Made by a program: the position numbers and the translations under genes
The notes under the pieces: generated by a model
Told to the model about the DNA's origin: nothing
What the model saw: the letters and a program-made list of their open reading frames with translations, nothing else
Database searches by the model: none
NCBI GenBank assembly: GCA_016235585.1
Contig: JACRJY010000159.1
Location: 1-39,031, forward strand
DNA: 39,031 nt
Direction: 5' to 3'
DNA from: Verrucomicrobiota bacterium
Lineage (GTDB): Bacteria; Verrucomicrobiota; Verrucomicrobiia; Limisphaerales; JACRJY01
Shown: piece by piece, positions 1 to 7,212 of the stretch
How the letters are laid out: every line of letters starts with the position of its first letter
Position numbering within the stretch: the stretch's first letter is position 1

Positions 1-74
1 CGCCGAAAACCGCGGGCGAGACGCCACGCGCTCCCCATTCCACTGCATGGGTTCGGTTTAGATGGTGTGTCGAG

Positions 75-140
75 AACCCGGCGAGGACGCCGGGTTCAAC
101 CCGCCAGAGGCGGGTGCTACCCAGACCGAAGCGAGCACCC
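75..140. repeat. Tandem palindromic element, intergenic
   Basis: Three inverted repeats lie side by side. AACCCGGCG (75-83) faces CGCCGGGTT (88-96) across a 4-base loop. ACCCGCC (99-105) faces GGCGGGT (109-115). GGGTGCT (112-118) faces AGCACCC (134-140). The arms can form successive hairpins. No T-run follows on either strand, so I do not call it an intrinsic terminator, although it lies just past the end of the minus-strand gene block. It resembles the other palindromic elements in this window in style. The rest of 1-176 shows no gene. Confidence 0.7.
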
Positions 141-176
141 CGGGCAATAGTTCCCCACCACTTCATCGCGACACTT

Positions 177-1556
177 CTATTCATACCGCAGCGCCTGAAT
201 CGGGTTGAGCCGCGCGGCCTTGAACGCGGGGAAAATTCCCGCGAGAATTCCCACGCCCACGCTGAAGGCGAACGCCACGGCCATCGCGTCCCAGGTGATC
301 ATCGGCGTGTTTTCCGTCGGTGAAATCACGGAGAGAAGTTTCACCAGCCCATTCGCCGCGCCGAGGCCCGCCAGCCCGCCCAGCACGGAGATGACCACGC
401 TCTCGACGAGAATCTGCACGAAGACATCGAGGAACGACGCGCCGACGGCCTTGCGGATGCCGATCTCGCGCACGCGCTCGGTGATGCTCGCGAGCATGAT
501 GTTCATGATGCCGATGCCGCCCACCAGCAGGCTGATGGCCGCGATGAGGCCGCCGCTCATGCGGGCGTTGTGAATCGAGGTGGTGATGCCCTCGGACCAG
601 TTCTCCTGCGTGCGGAAGGAAAAATCCTCGATGCCCCGGTGCGTGTGCATGAGGACATTGCGCGCCTGCTGGAGCGCAGTTTCAAACTCGTCAATGTCGC
701 GGATCTTCATCGAAAGCCCGGAGAGCCGCGCGTCCGGCGTGCTGTTCGTGCCGGCGGTGGAGCGGAACTTCACCCACATGGTGTTGAGCGGGATGTAGAC
801 CGTGGAGTTTTTCAGCTCGAAGACAAAACTGCCCATGCTCCCCGAACTTCGCCCGCTGCTGCTGCCGTAGCCACGGTTGCGCCGGGGGCCGGCGGGAGTA
901 GCCTTGGGATTCAGCTTCGCGAACTCGCGCTTTTTCTTGTCCTGTTCACTCTCGTAGTGCTCGAACATCCCGATGATGCGAAACCGCTGGCCGCTGATGC
1001 TGATATCCTCGCCGACGGGGTTGACCTCGCGGCCCAAATCCTCCGGCGAACCGAAAAGCGCGTTGCGCGTGGCGGTGCCGATGACGCAGACGTTGCGCGC
1101 GAGTTCGTCGTCCACCTCATTGAACATCCGCCCGTGCTCGAGGACGTGCTGGTTCATCTCCAGCGCGCTCGGCCAGGTGCCGGCGAAGTGGTGGGGATTG
1201 AACCGCTTCCCCTCGCGCGACATTGTCACCGAGCGATGGCGCATCTCCGGCATGACGAGGTTCACCAGCGGCGCGCTGTGCTGGAGCGCATAGACATCGC
1301 TCATCGTGCAGCCGACCGCCTGATCGGCGAGGTGCAGCTGGCTTGCCGGGATGTCCTGATCGTCCACGCGCACCTTCTCGATCCCGCCGATGGCGATGAG
1401 CGCCTCGCGCAAGCCGTTCTCCATGCCCTTCACCAGCGCGGACATGGCGACGAGGCTCGACACGCCGAGGATGATGCCGAGCATCGTGAGCAGGGAGCGG
1501 AACTTGTTCGCCCAAATCTCCTTGAACCCAACGGCAATGGCGTTGAACAAATTCAT
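177..1556 (-). CDS. MacB/FtsX-type ABC transporter permease
   Basis: This 459-residue inner-membrane protein has the MacB_PCD plus FtsX layout: a first membrane helix at about residues 19-41, a long periplasmic domain to about 335, then three helices near 336-360, 385-410 and 425-447. The block GGIGIMNIMLASITERVREIGIRKAVGA and the ending AARLNPIQALRYE are hallmarks of MacB/LolC-like permeases. A Gly/Ser/Arg-rich linker sits in the periplasmic domain near residues 225-240. It follows the ATPase gene by 9 bases and the adaptor gene lies just upstream, so the three probably form a MacAB-like tripartite exporter in which MacB is split into ATPase and permease. No TolC-type outer-membrane channel is in the window. 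The substrate is unknown. A GAGG Shine-Dalgarno 7 bases before the ATG supports the start. Confidence 0.95.
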   Translation of the reverse strand: MNLFNAIAVGFKEIWANKFRSLLTMLGIILGVSSLVAMSALVKGMENGLREALIAIGGIEKVRVDDQDIPASQLHLADQAVGCTMSDVYALQHSAPLVNLVMPEMRHRSVTMSREGKRFNPHHFAGTWPSALEMNQHVLEHGRMFNEVDDELARNVCVIGTATRNALFGSPEDLGREVNPVGEDISISGQRFRIIGMFEHYESEQDKKKREFAKLNPKATPAGPRRNRGYGSSSGRSSGSMGSFVFELKNSTVYIPLNTMWVKFRSTAGTNSTPDARLSGLSMKIRDIDEFETALQQARNVLMHTHRGIEDFSFRTQENWSEGITTSIHNARMSGGLIAAISLLVGGIGIMNIMLASITERVREIGIRKAVGASFLDVFVQILVESVVISVLGGLAGLGAANGLVKLLSVISPTENTPMITWDAMAVAFAFSVGVGILAGIFPAFKAARLNPIQALRYE

Positions 1557-1563
1557 GCAGCGG

Positions 1564-1567
1564 CCTC
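1564..1567 (-). promoter_or_regulatory. Ribosome binding site of the permease gene
   Basis: The minus strand reads GAGG, then 7 bases, then the ATG at 1556. The site overlaps the TGA stop of the upstream ATPase gene (1566-1568), which fits translational coupling of the two subunits. Confidence 0.6.
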
Positions 1568-2300
1568 AAGATGCCGAACCAGCCAGCGAAAATTTCGGGC
1601 CTTCTCGCTGGCCCGCGAGCCGCGTATCCACGTTGCGCGCGATTTTTCCGTCACGAATCTCAATGCGGCGCGGCGTGACGGCGGCAATCTCCGGGTCGTG
1701 CGTGACCAGCGCGATGGTGCGGCCCTCCTGGCTCAAGCGGTGGAACAGCTTCAATATCGCCTCGCCCGTGTGCGAGTCGAGGTTGCCGGTCGGCTCGTCG
1801 GCGAAGATAATTTTCGGATCGTTGACGAGCGCGCGGGCGATGGCCGCGCGCTGCTGCTGGCCGCCGGAGAGCTGCATCGGGCGGTGCCGGGCGCGGTTCT
1901 CCATGTCCACGAGCTTGAGCGCGGCCATCGCGCGCTCACGCCGCTCGCGCCCGGAGACGCCGCCATAGACCATCGGCAGCTCGACATTTTGCAGGACGTT
2001 CAGCTTGGGGAGCAGATTAAAGAACTGGAAGACGAAGCCGATCTTGCGGTTGCGGATCACCGCGAGCTGGCGCGCCGAGGCGCCCTGAATCTCCGTGCCA
2101 TCGAGCTTGATGCTGCCCCGGCTCGGCGAATCGAGGCAGCCGAGGATGTGCATGAGCGTGGACTTGCCGCTGCCGGACGGGCCGATGATGGAGATGAACT
2201 CGCCGCCCTCAATGTCGAGCGACACGTCGTCGAGCGCGCGGATTTCCTCGCCGCCGAGGTGGTAAATCTTGCTGACGTTGCGAAGCTCGACCAGCGCCAT
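1566..2300 (-). CDS. MacB/LolD-type ABC transporter ATP-binding protein
   Basis: This 244-residue nucleotide-binding subunit energises the neighbouring permease. All ABC motifs are visible: Walker A GPSGSGKST (40-48), Q-loop Q92 in FVFQFFNLLP, signature LSGGQQQR (144-151), Walker B IIFADE (164-169), D-loop GNLDS and H-loop H201 in LVTHD. The length and the FQFFNLLPKLNVLQNVELP segment fit the MacB/LolD/DevA branch. I chose the ATG at 2300 (MALVELRNVSK) because the family starts there; the frame stays open upstream but overlaps the adaptor gene in a low-quality Arg-rich stretch. The adaptor stop is 4 bases upstream and the permease starts 9 bases downstream, so the three genes are very probably co-transcribed. 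A C-terminal extension of about 20 residues after RNVDTRL has no motif I recognise. Confidence 0.96.
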   Translation of the reverse strand: MALVELRNVSKIYHLGGEEIRALDDVSLDIEGGEFISIIGPSGSGKSTLMHILGCLDSPSRGSIKLDGTEIQGASARQLAVIRNRKIGFVFQFFNLLPKLNVLQNVELPMVYGGVSGRERRERAMAALKLVDMENRARHRPMQLSGGQQQRAAIARALVNDPKIIFADEPTGNLDSHTGEAILKLFHRLSQEGRTIALVTHDPEIAAVTPRRIEIRDGKIARNVDTRLAGQREGPKFSLAGSAS

Positions 2301-2304
2301 ATTC

Positions 2305-3543
2305 TTACACGCCGCCCTTGCCGCTCGACGGTTTTGATTCGCCGGGCTTGCCGGTGGTCTTGCCGCCCGGCTTGGTTTTTGATCCCGGTTTCCCGGCGGT
2401 TTTTTTGGCCGGCTTGGAATCGCCAAACGCCGAGGCCGCCGGCACGCCCGTCTCGTCCGCCGGCTGCACGAGCGAAACCGTCTCGCCGCCGGACAGCCCC
2501 TTCTGCACCTCGGCGAAATCGTAGTCCGCCACGCCGATCTGGATCGGCTGCCGCGCAAATTTCTCGCCCTGCTGCACATAGACGAAGCGCTCGCCCTGCT
2601 CGGTGAACACCGCCGCCAGCGGCACCGCGAGCACGTTGTCCGCCGAGATGAGCGGGATGGTGAGGTTGGCCGTCATGCCGGGGCGCACCTGGTCGTCGGC
2701 GTTTTTCAGGAGGATGCGCGTGGCGAATCCCTTGATGCCGTTGCGGATCGTGGCCTGCGGCGCGACGCGGTCCACGCTGCCCGTGAGCTTGAGGCCGGGC
2801 ACGGCCTCAATCTCGATGTCCACGTTCTGCCCGACGTTGAGCCGTGAGACGTCGGCCTGGTTGATGTGGGCGTTGACGATCATGTCGGTGAGATTGGCGA
2901 TGGCCATGACCTCGGTGCCGCTGTTCACGCCGCTCGCGCCGGACACGGCCTGCCCCACGGACACGGGCCGCGTGAGGATGGTGCAGTCGAACGGCGCGAG
3001 AATTTTCGTCTTCAGCAGTTTGTCCTCAACCTGGGCAAGCGCCTTGCCAGCGCGCTCGAGCGAATTTTTCGCCAGCTCGTGCTCCGTCTTGGTGTTCTCG
3101 TAAAGCTCCTGCGAGATGAGCTTTTCGGCGAAGAGCTGCTTGCTGCGCTCGAAGTTGCGCCCGGCGCGCTCGACCTGGAGCTTCGCGCCCTCGATTTCGG
3201 TGACGCGCGTCGAGCGCTCGATCTGCAAGTCCGAATCATCCAGCGTGAAGAGGATTTGATCCTTCTTCACCCGGTCGCCGATGTCCACGGGCAGCGTGGC
3301 GATGCGCCCGCTGATTTCGGGCCGCACGGACACGGTGTCCGCCGGGCCGATGTCACCGGCGGCCATCACGGCGAAGCTGATGTTGCGCGGCGAAACCACG
3401 GCGGTCGTGGGGCGCGCGGGCTTCTTGGCCACCACCGTGCCGTTGCGCCAGAAGGCAATCTTGTCGGGCCAGCGCTGCCAGGCCCACCAGCCGCCGCCGC
3501 CAAGGGCGGCCAGCAGCAAAATCCAGACGAACAGTTTCTTCAT
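2305..3543 (-). CDS. MacA/HlyD-like periplasmic adaptor subunit
   Basis: This is a 412-residue membrane fusion protein that would link the inner-membrane ABC transporter to an outer-membrane channel. An N-terminal membrane anchor (about 4-22) is followed by a lipoyl-like half (about 73-105, PEISGRIATLPVDIGDRVKKGQ-like) and a coiled-coil hairpin (about 107-180). The second lipoyl half (KILAPFDCTILTRPVSVGQ) and beta-barrel and membrane-proximal domains rich in short strands complete the fold. The last 38 residues (375-412) are a Lys/Pro/Gly/Ser tail with repeated KPG units, not usual for MacA. I chose the ATG at 3543 (MKKLF) because it gives a normal lysine-bearing anchor; an in-frame ATG at 3570 would add nine residues. 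Neither has a convincing Shine-Dalgarno. Its position directly before the ATPase and permease genes supports the role. Confidence 0.93.
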   Translation of the reverse strand: MKKLFVWILLLAALGGGGWWAWQRWPDKIAFWRNGTVVAKKPARPTTAVVSPRNISFAVMAAGDIGPADTVSVRPEISGRIATLPVDIGDRVKKDQILFTLDDSDLQIERSTRVTEIEGAKLQVERAGRNFERSKQLFAEKLISQELYENTKTEHELAKNSLERAGKALAQVEDKLLKTKILAPFDCTILTRPVSVGQAVSGASGVNSGTEVMAIANLTDMIVNAHINQADVSRLNVGQNVDIEIEAVPGLKLTGSVDRVAPQATIRNGIKGFATRILLKNADDQVRPGMTANLTIPLISADNVLAVPLAAVFTEQGERFVYVQQGEKFARQPIQIGVADYDFAEVQKGLSGGETVSLVQPADETGVPAASAFGDSKPAKKTAGKPGSKTKPGGKTTGKPGESKPSSGKGGV

Positions 3544-3628
3544 GAGAAAGAGGCAGCGTAGTGCATCCATGCAGCCGAACGCAAACAACGAGTGGGCAAA
3601 GTGCGCCGCGCAGTTCGACGGCGGCACG

Positions 3629-5359
3629 TCAGCGGTTCACCGACAAATCCCATTGCCCGGCTTGGACGACGCGGCGCAACGGGGCATTCGTGGCGGGCGG
3701 GTGCAGCGATGACAGCGTCCCTTGAAACGAGACGACCCAGACGCGGTTCGAGCCGCGTAAAAGTTTTTCCAGCGCCGCCGCGTCGGGCAGCAGCCGGTCG
3801 CCAAAGCGCCCGGGGTTGCCGGGAAATTCAAACGGGATTCGGTGCAGCGGCATCCCGCCGAGGAACGGGCGGTTCGTGGAATCAATCGCCGGGTGCGCGT
3901 AAAACGGCAGGCCCTGCGGGAAGCGCCCCCAGCAGACGACCGCGTCGCCGGGGCGGAACCCATCGCGCAGCGCCACGCCGAGCGGCTTGAGCGTCTGGTT
4001 GCTCTTGAGCCGCGTCTCGAGGCCCGGTGCCAGCGCGGCGATGGTGAGCAGATTCACCACCCCCAGCGCGACCACGCACCGCGCCGTGGCCGCGCCGTTC
4101 AAGCGGTTCGCCAGAAAGCACAGCACCACCGCAACCACCGCGACGGCGGCCAGCACCACCCAAATCCAGCCGGCTTCGCGTTCGCCAAAAACAAAACGCG
4201 CCGCCAGCGCGAAACCGGCCAAACCGAGCAGCGAACTCGCCAGCCAAATCCGCCGCGCCCACGCGGGCAGTTCCAGATTTTCCCACGCGGGCCAGCGCAG
4301 CGCCACCAGCACCGCGAGCGCGGGCAGCATCGGCAGGATGTAGGCGGGCAGCTTCGCGCTGTTCACCGTGAAGAAAACGAACGTGAACACGGCCCAGGCC
4401 GTGAGCATGACCCAGCCTTCGCGCTGCACCGGCGGCAATGACCGCCAATGCCCGCGCCGCCACAGCCAGCCCAGCAGGATGATCCACGGCAGAAACCCCA
4501 GCGGCAGGACGGCGAAAAAATAGAACGGCGAGCCGCCGCGGTTCTTCGCCGCCGCGCCGAGGGCGTGAGCAGCGAGCTGGCCCTTCACCATGAAGTCAAA
4601 TGATTGCGGGACATTTTGAAAGACCGCCAGAAACCAGGGAAAGGCCACGACGGCAAAGAAGCCGAACCCCGTCACCAGTCCAAGAACGACCAGGCTCCGC
4701 CGGGCGGAATCCTCGCGCCGGTAAATCAGCAGCGCCACCAGCGCCACCAGCGGGAACAGCAGCGCCACGGGGCCTTTCGTCAAAAAACCGGCGGCAAGGC
4801 AGACCCACGCCGCCGAGTGCCACCGGAAAAATTTCCGCCCGGCGCGGACGCGCACCTCCTCATCCTGCGCCGTCAGCCCGTCCAGGCTGCGCCAGCCCTC
4901 CCAGAACCCGACAATCGCCCAGACGACGAACAGCGCGAGGAAAATGTCCGTCGTCAGCATCCGCGCCATCGTGAACCAGAGCGTGGAACTGATCAGGATC
5001 AGCACGCTCCAGCGCGCCACGCGTTCGCCGCCCATGGAGCGCGCCAGCCGCCACACGCCGAGCGCGCCGCCGAAGCCCGCCAGCGCGAGCGGCAGGCGCA
5101 CGGCCCATTCATGGACGCCGAAGGTTTTCAGCGACAGCGCGACGAGCCAGTAGGTCATCGGCGGCTTGTCGAGGTGCGGCACGTGCCAGATGTGCGGGAC
5201 GAGCCAGTCGCCGGTCCCGACCATCTCGCGGGCAATCTCGGCGTAGCGCCCCTCGTCCGGCTCGTTCAGACCGCGCCCGCCCAGCAGGAAGAAGAAGGTG
5301 AAAGCCGCCAGCCCGAACAGGAGCCAGTTCAGGCGGGTGGGAGATTGGCCGGAAAACAC
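3629..5359 (-). CDS. GT39-family (ArnT/PMT-like) membrane glycosyltransferase
   Basis: This 576-residue polytopic inner-membrane protein belongs to the GT-C fold family that moves a sugar from a polyprenyl-phosphate donor to lipid A (ArnT) or to Ser/Thr of exported proteins (PMT). Just after the first helix (about 12-28) is the catalytic loop LNEPDEGRYAEIAREM, with the acidic pair D35-E36. Next come LDKPPMTYWLVA (about 63-75) and FTMARMLTTDIFLALF, both typical of ArnT-like proteins. About ten further hydrophobic segments follow, then a soluble C-terminal domain. The start is a GTG at 5359; no internal Met fits better. It follows the TpsB gene by 83 bases on the same strand with no clear terminator between. 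The acceptor cannot be told from sequence. Lipid A, another glycolipid or the Thr-rich TpsA protein are all possible. Confidence 0.9.
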   Translation of the reverse strand: MFSGQSPTRLNWLLFGLAAFTFFFLLGGRGLNEPDEGRYAEIAREMVGTGDWLVPHIWHVPHLDKPPMTYWLVALSLKTFGVHEWAVRLPLALAGFGGALGVWRLARSMGGERVARWSVLILISSTLWFTMARMLTTDIFLALFVVWAIVGFWEGWRSLDGLTAQDEEVRVRAGRKFFRWHSAAWVCLAAGFLTKGPVALLFPLVALVALLIYRREDSARRSLVVLGLVTGFGFFAVVAFPWFLAVFQNVPQSFDFMVKGQLAAHALGAAAKNRGGSPFYFFAVLPLGFLPWIILLGWLWRRGHWRSLPPVQREGWVMLTAWAVFTFVFFTVNSAKLPAYILPMLPALAVLVALRWPAWENLELPAWARRIWLASSLLGLAGFALAARFVFGEREAGWIWVVLAAVAVVAVVLCFLANRLNGAATARCVVALGVVNLLTIAALAPGLETRLKSNQTLKPLGVALRDGFRPGDAVVCWGRFPQGLPFYAHPAIDSTNRPFLGGMPLHRIPFEFPGNPGRFGDRLLPDAAALEKLLRGSNRVWVVSFQGTLSSLHPPATNAPLRRVVQAGQWDLSVNR

Positions 5360-5442
5360 ACTGGGCTTTTAGCCGCCCGACGGCGCGCTTGGCGAGCGGT
5401 TTCTTCGCCGGGGTGGAGTTTTGGAAACCGAACGAACCGCTT

Positions 5443-7209
5443 TTAGAAGGCCAGCAGCGCCGAGAGATGCCCGCGGGAGTGGTCGGGGTTCCGCATCCCG
5501 GAGCCGCGGAACTGCCAGCCGTAGTCGAACTTGAACGTCAGATACGGGTTCCACGTGTAGCGCAGACCCACGCCGCCGGAGAAGAGGTCGAGGCGGGGCG
5601 GCTCGGCGGGCAGGAGGTTGATGTTCTCGGTGTGGCCGTAGTCAATGAAGGCGAGCAACTGCGCGCGATCCTTGGCCGGCTTCTTGAAGAGCGCCGCGAT
5701 GGAAAACGGCGGAGTGTAAAGCTCGTTGGCGATGAACCAGCCCTGGTCGCCGTTGATTTCGCGCTCGTCGTAGCCGCGCACCGTGCTGCCGCCGCCCAGG
5801 CCGATCTGCTCGCTGGCGATCAGGTTGGCCTCGGCCATCTGGAACATGGAGCGGATGGTCCACGAGAAGTCGTGCGGCAGCGGCGTCTGGCGATCCACCG
5901 CCCAGCGCATATACCAGTAGTTGGCCCGGGCGCCGGTGCGCTGGACATTGTAGGCCGCGTCCTGATTGTTGGCGGTCAGGCCGCCGGGGCTGTGCCAGAG
6001 TTCCAGGCGGAACGCGGTCGCGCCCCAGGGATCGGGCATCGAGGCGCGGTAGAGCAGGCCGAACTGCGCCACGTCCACGTCGGTGGCGAAAATCGGAACG
6101 CTGCCAAATTCCAAGTTGTTGTCAAACCGCTTGAAGTCAAAGCCGATGCTCAACTCGTGCTTGAACTTGGGCAGGAACCGGAGGTCGTCCAGCGGAATTT
6201 CATACCGCAGCCCGCTCTGCCAGGCATGGCCGTTCTGCTGCACGAGCGGCGTGGTGCCAAAATCCGTCTTCGACCGCGAATAGCCGCCGAAGATGGTCAG
6301 CGTGTGCCGCCACGGGAAAGGGATTTCGTAGTTGCCGGAGAAGGAGTGCAGGAATTCAAACCCGATGTCCGTCGAGTATTGGAAGCCCAGGCGGTGATCC
6401 TGGTTGAAGGCGTTGAACCAGTTGAGGCCGGCAAAAATGCGATCCTGCGCGGTAAAGCGCGTGCCGTTGTTGTCAAACCCGGCATACACGCGGATGGGGA
6501 AGCGCTCCTTCACGCGCAGCACCATGTCCGACGTGCCCACCTCGTCGCCGGCCTTGAACGCCACGTCCACCGTGCGCCCGGGGTTGCGATTGATCCACTC
6601 GATGTCCTTGGTGAGCTGCTGGACGTTGATCTCGGAACCCTCGGCCAGCCGGATGCTGCCGCTGTAGATGTAGCGCTCGAACCATTTGTTGCCCTCGATG
6701 ACAATCTTGCCCAGCTTGGCCTCGACCACGAACAATTGCAGCACGCCGGAGCCGACGGAAGCCTGCGCCGGAATGATGACGTCCACGAGCGGCCGGTTGG
6801 CCTTGCGGTAGAACATCACAATCTCGCGCTGCAGGTCGGCAATCAAATCCTCGCTGATGGGCTGGCCGAGAAACGCGCTCAACACCTCACGGAAATCCCA
6901 GGTGCGCAGCAGGTTCAGGGAACGGCCGGAGCCGACTCGCAGCCCCCGCACGTCGAGGTCGCCTGCAGGCTTCAGCTCTTCGCGGCTGCCCGCAATGAAC
7001 ACGCCCATGAGGGTGGGGGCGGACGCCGCCGGGGCCGCTGCCGCCCGGGCCGCGCGCGGGGCGGACGCCAGCAGTGAAACGGATTCCGCGCCGCTCCGGG
7101 TCTCCGGCACGCTCCCGGTCTGGCCCGGCGCGGCGGTCACGCCCGCGACGAGCGCCAGAGCCAGCACAATATGTTGTTTGAAGTTCATTCCCTTCATGGC
7201 CAAGTCCAT
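5443..7209 (-). CDS. TpsB (ShlB/FhaC-type) outer-membrane two-partner secretion transporter
   Basis: This 588-residue Omp85-superfamily barrel would export the adjacent TpsA protein across the outer membrane. It has a signal peptide (core HIVLALALVAGVTAAPG), an Ala-rich linker, and two POTRA domains: the first at about 95-180, with FYRKANRPLVDVIIPAQ and LQLFVVEAKLG, and the second at about 180-250, with INRNPGRTVDVAFKAG. A 16-strand barrel follows. The conserved lid-loop motif VRGY is present in GGGSTVRGYDEREING, and the chain ends in Phe (LSALLAF), as outer-membrane proteins do. The ATG at 7209 lies 3 bases after the TpsA stop, so translational coupling is likely. ATGs at 7197 and 7188 are alternative starts, each leaving an intact signal peptide. 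No strong Shine-Dalgarno decides between them. Confidence 0.95.
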   Translation of the reverse strand: MDLAMKGMNFKQHIVLALALVAGVTAAPGQTGSVPETRSGAESVSLLASAPRAARAAAAPAASAPTLMGVFIAGSREELKPAGDLDVRGLRVGSGRSLNLLRTWDFREVLSAFLGQPISEDLIADLQREIVMFYRKANRPLVDVIIPAQASVGSGVLQLFVVEAKLGKIVIEGNKWFERYIYSGSIRLAEGSEINVQQLTKDIEWINRNPGRTVDVAFKAGDEVGTSDMVLRVKERFPIRVYAGFDNNGTRFTAQDRIFAGLNWFNAFNQDHRLGFQYSTDIGFEFLHSFSGNYEIPFPWRHTLTIFGGYSRSKTDFGTTPLVQQNGHAWQSGLRYEIPLDDLRFLPKFKHELSIGFDFKRFDNNLEFGSVPIFATDVDVAQFGLLYRASMPDPWGATAFRLELWHSPGGLTANNQDAAYNVQRTGARANYWYMRWAVDRQTPLPHDFSWTIRSMFQMAEANLIASEQIGLGGGSTVRGYDEREINGDQGWFIANELYTPPFSIAALFKKPAKDRAQLLAFIDYGHTENINLLPAEPPRLDLFSGGVGLRYTWNPYLTFKFDYGWQFRGSGMRNPDHSRGHLSALLAF

Positions 7210-7212
7210 TCG

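Noticed and set aside
570..2606. Plus-strand open frame of 678 codons across the ABC transporter genes
   Set aside because: It lies antisense to two clear ABC transporter subunits with complete motifs. Its translation is low-complexity and lacks any motif.
5360..5442. Possible terminator between the TpsB and glycosyltransferase genes
   Set aside because: AGCGGTT and AACCGCT could pair, but only over a loop of about 35 bases and without a following U-run on the minus strand.
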